Assembly (NCBI RefSeq): GCF_018873765.1
Contig: NC_057926.1
Span: 52,495,878-52,559,877, forward strand
DNA from: Telopea speciosissima
Taxonomy: Eukaryota > Streptophyta > Magnoliopsida > Proteales > Proteaceae
DNA: 64,000 nt
Direction of reading: 5' to 3'
Shown here: positions 45,435-57,931 of the stretch, in pieces
Layout of the letters: every line of letters starts with the position of its first letter
Numbering within the stretch: position 1 is the first letter of the stretch
Program-made: the position numbers and the translations under genes
Notes under the pieces: generated by a model
What the model was told of the DNA's origin: nothing
The model's database searches: none
What the model saw: the letters and a program-made list of their open reading frames with translations, nothing else

Positions 45435-48400
45435 ACAAACATTGGGGGAGAGGATACCTCTGGCTTTGCTTCCAAGGTTGGGAAGGGCACGGCATGGGTA
45501 TCACATGAATGCCCAGAGCAGAAGGGTTGTCGCATTTTTCGAGTGTCTCGGGAACATATATGTTGATGTATTATCTCAGCAAGTCGGAATCAGTTGGGTG
45601 CTCCTCGTGAAGAATACAAAACTGAATCAGTTAGATGTCAGTTGCACAATGAAATGGATAATTTCAATTCCATTTCCATTAACAAGAGCTTCCTGAATGG
45701 CCTTGTCATAGCTTTCACTTGCTTAAGCCTCCAGATCTTTGATTTCCTGGCCTTTGTCCATTGGCACCGGCTCAGACATTTGTTCCTAGATTAAGTGCTC
45801 TGCTGCAGTTCAACTGGTGGGAGTGCTGCCTTACGGTTTCGGGCTTGACTCTGCATTTAAGGGCTTATTCAGAATGACCCTTCAGTATTTCTCTCTTTGC
45901 TAGCTGAGCCTTTTAACTGGACTTGGGTTACCATGTGTCGGGAATTCAGGAAGTTAAAAAGTCTCTCCCATCCAATGACAAGGAGGTGAAATCTTATGCA
46001 GTGGTTTTCTGTTGTGGCAGGAGAGTCCTGCAGGGGTTTTCAAGACAGTTGGCTGGTATTGCACTTTTCTGGCAGAATATGTTTGCCATTGGCTTCTGGT
46101 ATGTGAGATGCTTTTATTTTCCAATTGGCTCATTGAATAGGCTGCGACAATAATTTTGTATTTATGCAGCTTTATGTATATTCCTTAATCTTTGCTTTCC
46201 TTTAGAAACAAACAAGCTCAGCAGCTTATGTTGTAGACTTATATCTTGTAAAGCTTAATCTTTGTGTAGTTCCCTGTAACTGATATGTTTGATACTGCTC
46301 CAAGGCTGGTACTCACTGGCTGTAAAGAAGAATCTAACCCTTGGTATTTGGCTTCAATTTGATACTAGTTTCGGAATCCATCCAGTTTTATTGTGATGAT
46401 AGTTAACCAACAGTTTGTTTGCAAGCAAGGCAAAAATCAATAAGGATGCCCAGAAGTTCTACTTGATGTTTGAGATATTCTAATGGGCTCATAGATCTTG
46501 CAAAGAGTCTGGCCAGTGAATCGGCAAAAGGTTTGTATTCATGCATCAAAGCTTGAGATTGTAATGGGTTATTGTGATAGCAAATCCAGATTTCGAACAA
46601 GATAACTTCATGTTATCAGAGTTTTGCCGGTAGATTTTTTATTTTTATTTTTGGCTTGTAGAGGAATATCTTTTTGAGCCTTTTTCAATATATTATTGGG
46701 TCCTTCTAGGCATCACTATGCTTACTGAAGTAAGTAAAATTATAAATGATAGCAATTTTGTATTTTATATTCATCTCCATTTTATGAGATTTTGATAATT
46801 TTACTAAAATTTTGAATCTGAGTTTGAACAACTTTTCATGCTTGCCTTGGACTAAAATTTGGCCATTGACATGGATCCACTTATGCCATGAAAAACATCT
46901 TGGTTAATTGTAGGATTGCAAGACAAACGTCCAGAGCGCACTCTCACCCAGTCGCATTTAAGACTCCAAAATTCAACCATATACCCTCATGTGTATTGGC
47001 ATGCATCTCGATATATGTCAATGCATGCCTATAAACCCTAACCTACAATCTACTATTCATAATCTTCGATTTTCAGAGCTTTATTTTGTCACTTGACAAA
47101 CTCTATTTAGGATGAAACTTAACATGTGAACAAAAGACTTAGGACTTCACCTTTTCACGAAAAATGCTGATGTAGTAGATTGATATACTTCTCTCACCCC
47201 GCCTTTTTTTGGTGGTGGGTGCATTTTTTGTAATATGTTGAATGGAGTCCAAATTTTGTTGATAGGTAGACCCCTTACGTTCCCACGCACATGTCATGCT
47301 TGAGAAAATATAGATTTTCTAAATGATAAAATAAAGCTTTGAAAATCCATTACAACGAAAAATTACAAATAGTGGTCAGAGTACAATATGCCTATCCAAC
47401 ATTAATAGTTTCCATATCTTTCTGCCAAAATTTTTTTTTTTTTCTGAGAGGGGTAGTGGGGAAAGGAAAGGGCTGAGGGCAATGTTTTAAGAATTATAAA
47501 TCCACTAATTCGGATCGGAATCGGCCATGAGTGATTCAAGCGATTACAACCAATTTCGCTTCATTTCTGTCCAATTCTGGTCGACACCGATCAATTCCAG
47601 CCAACTCAGATTGGAATCGATAATTATCGATTCGCTTCCCAATTCCGTTATTTGAAACTTAGGGTGAAGGTATACTCATAAAAGATCCATATCTTTTTAT
47701 GTTATTCTCTTCCCCTTCTATCTTTGCATGTTTGCCTATCCAACCCTTGGTTTTCTTTGAGATTTTTAACAATATAATCACCACCATAGGATAGGATTCC
47801 TATGATATATCAGTTTCAGCTTTCATGAGGCTCATAGTTTGCAAGCTCTATTTACCTCAAGTTTCTGCCATAAGCCTCAGATTTAGGTTCACTGCAATTC
47901 TGGTTTCTTCAGATTTGCTTGTGTTTATTTTGTTTTTCAGCCTAGCAAACCTCATCACGGTCAGTAATTTAAACCAAAAACAATATTTTATAAACTGATT
48001 TAGTGTGTTAAAAATCAAGATTGAAGAACTAATCAGCAAAAACCATGCTCTTATGTTTTTATGACTTTGCTTATTTTTATTAGGGTCTTATTTTTCATTA
48101 TGTAAAAAGCTACATGATTTGTTAATTTGGTATAATACTTTAAAAGTAATATGAGAAAACAATCTTTATTGGTTGAGCAGTGCAAAGTGTGATTTGCAGA
48201 GTAAGGGATTTTGCAATGCCTAAGTACCGAGTCATATATGGTAAGGCATTGCAGGCAGGAAAGGGGGGGGGGGGGGAGGGGGTGGGGTTTGTATTGTGAA
48301 GAGAATCCAAAATTATTAGGTCTGGTTGTCTTTCTTTATGCCTTCCATATCTACATTCAAATATTCAAGTTGAAAGGCAAAAGGTGTCCTTTTGTTTGAA

Positions 48401-48803
48401 TGACAAACCTGTTCACATTGTGCAATCAGTAAACGGTCATAGGGGTAATAATTTTTTTCTTATTTTTTTAAGAAACAATAATTAGATCTTGGAACATTTT
48501 TTATTTCAAAACATACTTTAGTTAAATCATAAGGTACCACACTACAGTAAATCAAGAATAAATCTTGCAGTTCACAAATACCTACATGCATAGATTCAAT
48601 ATTGGTAAACACAACAGGGGACAAAAAAGACTAAAATATCATCCATCACTCGCAACATCCAGGGAAAAAAAAAACCCTGATATCAAAATCCTTCATATAT
48701 ATTCGCAGAAAATTTTGGAAACCTATTCAATAATACAGAGGGAATGATAAGGTTATGAAAAATATGAGAATATTGGAAACCTCTCTACATTGTTTCAACC
48801 AGT
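45435..48803. other. Intergenic, no gene seen
   Basis: The first part may be former 3' UTR of the SMG1-like gene. The rest is AT-rich with a G-run at 48266-48280 and a GGATCGGAATCGGCC-type repeat at 47510-47640. Nearest 48803 it includes the Ran 3' UTR on the minus strand. Confidence 0.35.
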
Positions 48804-51800
48804 TTACTCAAAGGCATCATCGTCGTCATCAGGAAGAGGTTGAGCAGCGGCAGCAGCAAGCTCGGCTTCATGCCTGCAAAACCACAAAACATGACACTTG
48901 GTAGGATAACACCAACAGCAACAACCACAATATTGACAAGATAGACATCAATCCATAGATTGGTCATATTTAACAAATTCCATCACAAACTGCAACTAGT
49001 ATATCCAAACAGCTCCTTTCTTCTAAATTTTATACAAAACCCATCTTGACCCAAATACTGAGGATCATTGACCAATGTGAATTTAACTTCCAAACAACCA
49101 ATCATTCAGAAAGTCTGCAAATAGGCACGACCATAATCACCTTGGGGTCTACTTCAGGAAAAGCATTAAATGTTTAAGAAGTACTAGAAAGTAAGAACAA
49201 AAGCACTTAATATTCATGTGCGACACAAATGACTGGGGTCTCACCCAACCAGTAGGCCCCACATCCATATGCTAGTTGGTCTTACTGTAACATTGAATCC
49301 TGGCCATTACAAATTTCACGATGCCAATTACTTATGTCCTTGGCAGTTTCCAATTTTTTAAGGTAGCGGCATAATGCAACCTCCAATACAATCCTCCAAT
49401 GGGGAAGAATGTTAACATGTCATATACCTATACTTATTTTTCGTTAAGCAAATTAATTATTGTACTTATGAACCCACTTTTTCAAACATTTTAAATGGCC
49501 ATAAATCACGCAATCCAATACAACTTGATAAAGAGGCAAACATTTAAGATTTTTCATCAATTGCATTCTACTGGTCCAAGCCCAGATAGAATAAGTTACA
49601 TGAGGTTGGAATTTGATGTACAACCTATACAAAACCCATTTGAAGTAAACATTAAAAAGTTCAAGTGTCATGCTGAAAAATTGGAATAAGTTAGCGGTAA
49701 TCCATCCTAGTCAACTTGAGTCAAGGATTAAAAACACAAGCAATAAAGCATGTGATGAGATGCTAAAACACTTACTGTTGCTGTGCAGCCAAGTCAATCT
49801 GCACTTCAGGAGGAGCCAGAGCAGGAGACTCAACAAAGTGGAGATTAGCATCCCTACAAAACCAGACATATTTTTGTATCAAATGGCTTTCTGCTGCATT
49901 CAGTAGCACAAAAGTAGTGAAAATCGGACCAAAGTTGTCTCATTACCCTGCAAGCTTCCGGGCAAGATATAGGAAAGGCTTCTCAAAATTATAGTTGCTC
50001 TTAGCAGAGATCTCATAGTACTGAAGATTCTTCTTCCTGTGGAATGTAACTTGCTTTGCCTTCACCTGCCTGTTCTTCACATCAACCTTGTTTCCACATA
50101 GAACAATTGGGATGTTCTCACAAACACTGCAATTTTGAAACAAAGAATACATTTGAGAAATAACCAAGATAAATCAGGGGACATTATTACACAGCTAGAA
50201 ACGTAAATAGTCTTTTAGTGTTCTCTTTTTACACACCGGCAGAGATCCCTATGCCATGTAGGAACGTTCTTGTATGTCAATCGAGCAGTAACATCAAACA
50301 TGATGATAGCACATTGTCCATGGATACTGCACATACCTCAAGAAGTTTCAGCACATAACCAATATTTTGAAGCTGAGCTGAAAATACTTCAAAAATAAAA
50401 TTAATAGCCTCCAGCAGTAATATTACTTTATAGGGGAATTTAGTACCAGAATAGAATCACCTGGGTCAAAATAATGTTGAATTCACTAGATTTTAAAATG
50501 AAAAAACATATAATCCTAAAATTGGATAGGGTGGTTTATGGGGATGGTCTGGGCAAAAGCTTTATAAAGAGATACCCCCATGCTTTTGGATCTTTTCTAA
50601 TCCACCACAAATGGATGGGAAATTAAATCACAAATTATAGATTTCAAAACTTAACTATATGGTTTATATGCCAATCAAGTAGAAGAATCAGAATCATTTG
50701 TTAATTTCAGTCACAAGATTTAATTCAGAGCTGTTTTAGATACTAATGCTACTTGTACTATTAAAAATTAAAAAAAGTACACTAAAAAATTGAGTCACAA
50801 TGCAGAAAAAAAATTCATGCATTACAAGTCATAAGAAAGGGTGGCACAATCCTATATAAAAAGCAACATAATAGATAACACTGACATAGATATCAGCAAG
50901 ATATGAGATGCTATGCTCAATTTGAAAAGGAAACTCGCATGTTAATAGATTATCACTCTAGCTCTATCAAAACAATAAAATGGATAGCCAAGTCATAATA
51001 CCTTAGACATTAACTCTTTATAATAGACATACGCGTGTTGCACAACATACCCATTTCAGCAAGATGGATACATAAAACTAGACCACAGCAACATTAATGG
51101 TATGATATTGCATAGACAAAGGAAACTAGCACTTATGCTTATATTCCTAAATCAATGGAAATGAACTATTTAAATTATTGTTCTCTTTATTCTATTTATT
51201 AACTAACATATGAGAATCAAAAAAAGAAAAATAAATCCTACTAAGTCGCAGGGTGGTAGAGCCCCTAACACATATGGTAGCAACCGAGCACTGAAGGTGA
51301 AACACTTGCAAAGAGAAAAACTTGTGACAGAGGATCAAATGACCTAATGAAACATCCTCCAATATCCCTTCAAGTCCCGCTTCTCAACTGCTTAGCAGTC
51401 AATGACTACTTCCTCTTTTTAGGCTTGGAAAAAATGAAGATATTCCAAGCAACTGAATAGATTTACCAGCATATCCCACTCCATTAATGACAGACCAACC
51501 ATTGTCCACTAAAGGAATAACTAGTAACTAATATAACGGAGAGCCCCTTGGTACTCTCCTCCCCCCCCTCTGGATCATTAATGGAAAAGGTAATCATTAC
51601 TTCACCATAAACTACCTAGCCATCAGCTCCTAAGAAGAATAATTTAACTATGAAAAAAAATAATAAGACAAGAATAACATTAAACCAGTGCAATGCATGG
51701 GAAATATTAGAAAAAAGAAACTTATAATAATAAAAACAAACAAAATGGGAAAATTATTACTACATAAATATTTAATATATAAATAGAGTTATATTAATAT

Positions 51801-54630
51801 TGATTTTAGAATTAATAAGCTAGTGTAAAATGGAATTATTTAATATATAAATAGAGTTATATTAATATTGATTTTAGAATTAATAAGCTAGTGTAAAATG
51901 GAATAAAAAGTAATTTGATGAGGGAAAAGAAAGAAAATAATGGAAAGAAAATCTTATAAAGTTTGAATAATTACATTTTAATTAAGAGAGAGAGAGAGAG
52001 AGAGTTGTAAAAGAAGGAATGGGGGACTGCTCTCTCTCTCTCTCTCTCTCTCTAACCCCGCAGCCACCCTTTTCCATGTTGTCTCCTTCCCCTGCCCCGC
52101 TCCCACCTCGTGCTCTTCCCTCCCCCCTCCATCTACCTTGCAAAATCCTAAAATGTTCCGATTGTTTCCCCTGTTCTTATTTCCTACATATGGAGTTATG
52201 GACAAATAGCAGCTCGAACACGGAATCTGAATCCAATAACCCTCTCAACGAGGGTACCCATTTATAGTAGTTCCCAGATTGCTTGAGAAGTGCACAAAGA
52301 TACCGCAATATGGTCAAAAGACACCCAAATCTCCATTACTAACCAAGACCAATGAAGGAATACCTCATTGCAAATACAGAAACACCTCCAGATTTTCTGG
52401 TTGTTCTTCCCAAGTTGTTGCATCAGAATTATTAAAAAAAAAAATACAGCAATGTACATGAGAGAGAGAAGGGGGTGGGGCAGATGCTAAGTAGAGATTC
52501 TAATTTCTCGTTTTCATTCATTGAATTAGAATTTTATCTTTCTTTTTACAATAAGAAAGATTTGTAACAGATTCGCAGGACCAACAGTCCAGATCAGTTT
52601 CGATCCCCACCACGATCCAACTTCAACAATAGAAACCAGTTTTGAAGCCCGTGAAGTTGAAGAAAACTCCAGATCACAGAAGCTTTGGGGCATGGGGCGC
52701 ATGGGAGAAGACAACGGGGGAGGGGGTGACTGCAGGGTTTGTGGCAAGAGAGAGAGAGAGAAAGATAGAGGTCTGACGTTAGGTTAACCTACTCCATTTC
52801 ACAATACTCAAGATCCTATTTTGGAAACCCACAGTTCAACGGAGGGGGTGAGGGAATGTAGGAAGGAGGAAGAAGACGAAGCATAGGTGGCTACTCCAGT
52901 ATATTACATAATTCCCCTATTCTTAACTACTATTCATCAAAAAAATAGTGAAACATTTCTTTTCAGTCTCTTTCATGACGTATAGAAGGACCCTTCTATA
53001 AAAGAGAGGGATCTTCAATTGATGTTCTAAGACAGAAAAAGTTATTAAAACTTATTAAGGAGGTAAGAAAAATATCTTTGTAGAAATATGAGTATGGAAT
53101 TTTCATTTTTCAATTTAAATAAAAAAAAAACATTACAAATTGTAAGAATCATTGTGAAATCAAGAATTGAAATATCTTAGTTTTATAAAATTGAAAACCC
53201 AAAAAATAGTGGGTCATACACCACACCAGTTCCTTTTATTACAATTACAGATAAACTAAAATCTATACGATAAAATATCCACTATAGCATTGCAAACTAT
53301 CAACAAAATATAACTAAAACTTCAATATGACAGGAAAAGTCAAGTCATCAGGAATCAATAAATTTATGGGTTCAATTAAAAAAAGAGAAATAATAATAAG
53401 ATTCATTGAAACACATACCATTCACATTAAGAATTATAAAAATTAAAAAAAAAAAAGCTAACTTGACGAAAGGAATAATGAATGGAAGATTGTCCCAGCC
53501 TAAGTTCGATTTAGCTAGGAATTATATGGGGTGGAGGAAGGTGGGGAATAGGTTAAACTTGGTATTAGATTGAAGATATTGTACGACTATGGAAGCCATT
53601 AATTATTTTTCTGCATGATGAAAGTAACAAACACCGAACACGTGGATAGCTTATAGGATTCTTATCACCCATGATGAAAATTCTTATAGCAAAGGAAAAA
53701 CATTTTATATTGTATTTTCAAAGAAACCATTCTATCAATCTACGAAACAATGCCAGTAATCTAATGGATTTTAACAGCTATCAAATCCAAAAGTTTTACC
53801 GACAAGTAGCACAAACAGACAAGATTGCAGCTCCTATTAATCACAATTATCTAAGAGTTTTCCAATGACGAAAAAAGCTCCAAAAAGGATAGCATCTGAG
53901 AGCACAGTTTTAAAATGATTACACAAGGACCCATTTGCCGATACTTACTAGTATCCATCTCTCAACCCACCAAACTTCTCCTGGCCAGCGGTATCCCAAC
54001 AATAAAACCTGAGTTTTCCGCAGTTCGTGAAGAAGTCCAATGGGTGAACTTCGACACCAATGGTTGCTGTAGATCACGTTTTACAACAAAATCGTTAATC
54101 TCAATACACCAATGAGCTAAAACAAATAATATTGAAACAGATCTTACGCTCATATTTCTTCTCAAACTCGCCGGTAAGATGCCTCTTAACGAAAGTAGTC
54201 TTCCCTGCATTCATAACCGACTAACTTACTCAGCTCAAAAGAAAGAAAATTTAAATTCTGATAAATACATCAAACGCATGCTTGCCTTTATTCTTTAGAC
54301 TATAAGAAAAAATCCATTTGGAACCTAAAATTGAGAAGAAATCACTCAAAAAAAACCACTTTTTTTTTCCCCGAAGAGTTTTTCAGATATGAAAAGAGAA
54401 GCAAATACCTGTACCACCATCACCAACGATAACAAGCTTGAAGCTAGGGTAATCGACAGTTTGCTGGTTTGGAAGTGCCTGCAGATAGAAAACCAAAAAC
54501 CCTAAACCCGATTAGCACTTACCTAATCAGAGATAAAGATAAAAAACAAAATAAAAATGATAAGGAAAGAGAGAAAAACCCTAAACCCTAACCAAAACCT
54601 TGAAGGGATTCAGAGCAAAAGATATACCAT
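48804..54630 (-). CDS. RAN: Ran small GTPase, eight exons
   Basis: Nuclear transport GTPase that binds importins and exportins and also acts in spindle and nuclear envelope assembly. Exons: 54628-54630 (ATG alone), 54409-54478, 54148-54204, 53949-54066, 50237-50326, 49947-50126, 49776-49853, 48804-48873. All junctions are GT-AG and the spliced length is 666 nt, 221 residues, exactly the plant Ran length. Landmarks: [21 protein letters not shown]-loop GDGGTGKT (20-27), switch I Thr45, DTAGQ (68-72), NKVD (125-128), SAK (153-155) and the acidic tail DDDDDAFE. No C-terminal cysteine, as expected for Ran, which is not prenylated. Intron 4 is 3.6 kb, much longer than the others. Which Ran paralogue it is cannot be told. 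Confidence 0.96.
51771..51906. repeat. 68-bp tandem duplication in Ran intron 4
   Basis: TTTAATATATAAATAGAG and following 50 bp occur twice in a row at spacing 68, with essentially no differences, so the duplication is young. Confidence 0.9.
52030..52054. repeat. CT microsatellite in Ran intron 4
   Basis: About 12 CT units, facing a GA run at 51985-52003. The two could pair as a hairpin in the transcript. Confidence 0.8.
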
Positions 54631-55129
54631 TTTCTAGGCTTTCTGAACTCTTTGTCACGAGAGGAGACGGCGGAGTAGGTTTCTGCTCAGAGGTATTTAT
54701 TTGAACGCTAGAGACAAATGGAGCTGCGCAGGCGTTAGTTTTAAAACCCGATTCAGGGTCGAACCGGACGATACCATAGTCCAGACCGTAATCAACCGGC
54801 TGTCCCACTATAATTGATGGCTTGACTTTGCCGACCTAACAAGCTGGCAACTTCATCATCTTTGTCCCCTAACACACTTTACCACCTTGCCAAGAATGAC
54901 CAAATTATGATCTTAGGGTGTCACCCAATAAGTTTACGTTTGATTGCCAAGAAAAGAAAAAATATAATAAGATAAAATCATGATGACACAATGATCATTT
55001 TCTATTTCTATCTCTCTCTTCAAATTCAAATTTTTTTTGAATTTTTCTTCACATCCAAATATAGTTTAAAAAAAACAAAAGGGAAAAAATCAGATTTTTT
55101 TTTTATTGGCGAGGGGGGAGGAGAGGGTT
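54631..55129. other. Ran promoter side, intergenic
   Basis: Ran 5' UTR and promoter lie here on the minus strand. I could not settle on a TATA box. No other gene seen. Confidence 0.35.
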
Positions 55130-55344
55130 GGGTATGCTATCAGTTTTTTTTTTTTTTTTTGGAGACAGGAGGGATATCCGACTTTAGGCCGACTAAAAAC
55201 CCCCTGGGCTCGTACATGACCCTCGCACCACGCACGAACCGGGAGCTTCTGGGCTCTAGTGAGCCTCAGGCGGGTGGCCCCAAGAAATTATGCAACGGCG
55301 AAGGTTTGATCATGAGACCTCGCTTCCTGATGCTATCAGTTTTT
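55130..55344 (-). mobile_element. SINE, copy B, with 15-bp TSD
   Basis: Insertion 55144-55329 flanked by ATGCTATCAGTTTTT on the left (55133-55147, merging with the tail) and right (55330-55344). T-run of 17 at the left is the A-tail of a minus-strand element. The body matches copy A at 16122 (ATGTACGAGCCCAGGGG and others). Confidence 0.78.
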
Positions 55345-56851
55345 AGCCTCTCTAGTCTCTACCTAATACATATGATTAGTTTGTGATGAATTTCATCAAA
55401 TGCTATTGCTTTTAATGTGATTTTCCACTCTTAAATTCGTTAGCCACTCTATATTAAAGGCAAAAGTTTTCGTGCACGGCCATGTATATACACAACTAAT
55501 AGTAAATGCAGTTTATGCCAATCTAAAATATCATGAAAATCCCTAGCCCACCTATTTGATGGAGTTGATGGGAGAATCTCCCGTGTACGAATACCTTCCC
55601 TTATCTTTATTTTCAGATGGCGGAGTAGCTCTCTCTCTCTCTCTCGTCCATTGATTGATCCAATTCCTTTATCTTCGGTGGCTTTCAATCTTGTCCATCG
55701 GGTTTCGGAAAGAACTTAATAGCATCCCTTGTCAATTCCTGCATCGTGACTCCTCTATAGACCAATCTATTATATACGTATTAACAACCCCCAAACCCTA
55801 CTATAAAGAGAGGGGTTTTATTTCAAGTGTAGTTACTAATCCTTTTCCTTAATAGGAGGGATGGAGAAGGAGGGATGGAGAAGGTAGTGGCATTTCAAGC
55901 CTTTCCTCCTCTTTCATCTCTAATCCTTTTGTTCCCTGGGACAAAGGTTTGTTTGTTGGGGTTCCCTTTGCTCCGCTTCTCCAAGGGTAAACTATTACTC
56001 GATAGATTCAAGTTTCTACAAGCTATAGCAGCCCCGAATTATATCGAGGGATAGATGATTCTTTAACCTACCCGACATTCTCGCATTCACGCCCATTTAT
56101 ACGCCATTTACCATTATTAACAAACTAAAGGATGGATGAGTTATGAGGTCATCCATTCCCCCATGGATGAGTTTGATGATGCTTTGTTTCTATAGAGGTG
56201 GTAGTTTATTCAATCCATTCTAAAGCCTAGGGGTTATTGACTCATTCTATTCCTTTTCAATAAACAAGAGATTGAATGAGAATCAATGATCCGGCTCGAT
56301 CGCCATATCTATCACTCTCTATGCATATACAAAAAATAAAAGACTCATTATGGTGGTATACCAGTCGCCTGTCCTAGAACTTCCAATTCCAATCAGAGCA
56401 TATAGATCCGTAAATGGATTTGTATGTATAGCCACTTCAGTCATGCTCTTCGTTTCTCGAATAGAAAAAAGTATCTTTTTTTTGGGACCATGGTCAACTG
56501 TCCTTAAATATTAATTATTCATGCAACCAAGTCAAGCTGAAAATAACCACAAGGTACTTGTGAGGGTAATAGTGAGGGCCTCCATTGCTATTCGTTTCTC
56601 AAGTTAACTCATGTGGTTAGTTTAATAGAGAAGAGAATAGGTTTATCGAGCCACGAAGGCGATCCGGGGATCTTGATTCTCCATCATCCTCCATATGAGT
56701 CCATCAAAACAATTTCATCCAAGCGGATGAGCACCTTAAAAGCAAATGTCTTTCAATTTCTTCTTATGTACACTCTTGCATTACAATTTCTTTCTTATTT
56801 TAAATCGTGGAAAACACATAAATCTTCACTCTTTTCTTACCAATTAGCACT
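55345..56851. other. Intergenic, possible organelle-like segment
   Basis: No gene seen. The stretch 55690-56720 differs in style from its neighbours: fewer homopolymers, balanced composition, words such as GATCCGGCTCGATCGCC and CGAAGGCGATCCGGGGATC that recall plant mitochondrial spacer. This is an impression only; no organelle gene is readable. Confidence 0.3.
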
Positions 56852-57402
56852 TTAGGGGTGCAAGTTTGGCCCTGTCGCCCAAACCCACCCTAGCCGGCCC
56901 TAAGCCCAAACAGGCATGAGGTGAGATATCTTGGCCATGAGGGCAGGTCGGGGCTAAAAATTTCTAACCCTGAGTCCGGGTCGGGTCGGGTCGGGCCAAG
57001 GTTGAGGCCTCGAGCTAAACCTGGCCCGGCCCAGCCCTATTTTAAGTTATACAATAAAATAGATATTGATATAATATATATATTATAAACTTTAAATATC
57101 ATCCACACTTTGTTATATAATATATTATATATGAAGATAATAAGTAATATAAACATTTTATTATAGTGTTATTTTACTTAAAATTGATAATTTTCTCTCC
57201 GGCTAGGCCAGCCCATGCATCTCCCTTATCCCTCCCCATAATTAGAGTCAGTCCGGCCTGACCCTGAGGACAGATCAGGGTTTGATTTTTCAAGCCCGAA
57301 GTCAAGGCCAGGTCGGGTCTGAGCACAGCTATGGGGACTCAAGGTTGGGCTAGGGTTTTATAAAGCCCGATCCAACCCAACCCAACCCTGTTGCAACCCT
57401 AA
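56852..57402. mobile_element. TIR repeat, GGGTCGG-rich
   Basis: Begins TAGGGGTGCAA and ends TTGCAACCCTA, 11-bp inverted ends with one mismatch. The arms are rich in GGGTCGGG/CCCAACCC, as in the repeat at 34549. TTAGCA occurs beside both ends but not at the same offset, so the target duplication is unsure. Confidence 0.5.
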
Positions 57403-57560
57403 TTAGCATGCTTGCCATTAAGAATATTATTATTTTTAAACTTCTTGCACTAATAACTGAATGCAACAATAATAATAAAAAAAGGAAAATTTACACATAT
57501 CACCATGAGGTTTGACGAAAGGATAATTTTACCTCCCAATTTTGAAAAATTCTACGTACC

Positions 57561-57808
57561 CCCTGAGATTTGCAAACAATAACAAATAAGTTCATTCTGT
57601 CTGGCAAACAGTTAAAAATAAAAGGTGAACTGACAAAATTACCCTTGCAAAAAATTAAATTAAAAACCCTGCAACTCATCTTCCCCTGAGATTTGCAAAC
57701 AATAACAAATAAGTTCATTCTGTCTGGCAAACAGTTAAAAATAAGAGGTGAACTGACAAAATTACCCTTGCAAAGAATTAAATAAAAAACCCTGCAACTC
57801 ATCTTCCC
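57561..57808. repeat. 123-bp tandem duplication in the MULE left arm
   Basis: Two copies starting CCCTGAGATTTGCAAAC at 57561 and 57684, nearly identical. Each ends in TGCAACTCATCTTCCCC, which is also the inverted start of the 117-bp arm, so the arms can fold on themselves. Confidence 0.88.
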
Positions 57809-57814
57809 CAAATC

Positions 57815-57931
57815 TATTGGGGAAGATGAGTTGCAGGTTTCAAAATCCTTTCAACCTTTACAAATACTCTCCAAGATCATAGACCCATGAGCTTTCTCAC
57901 TTACAATAATGGAATCTAATTAGGGTTATCT
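57815..57931. repeat. 117-bp terminal inverted repeat, left
   Basis: From TATTGGGGAAGATGAG to TAGGGTTATCT. Matches the inverse of 59313-59429 at 115 of 117 positions. Confidence 0.92.

Noticed and set aside
46403-46600. Faint likeness to a copia RNase H tail
   Set aside because: No landmark motif, no polypurine tract after it.
57500-57811. 103-codon open frame, minus strand
   Set aside because: Its internal repeat is just the 123-bp tandem duplication of the MULE arm read as codons.
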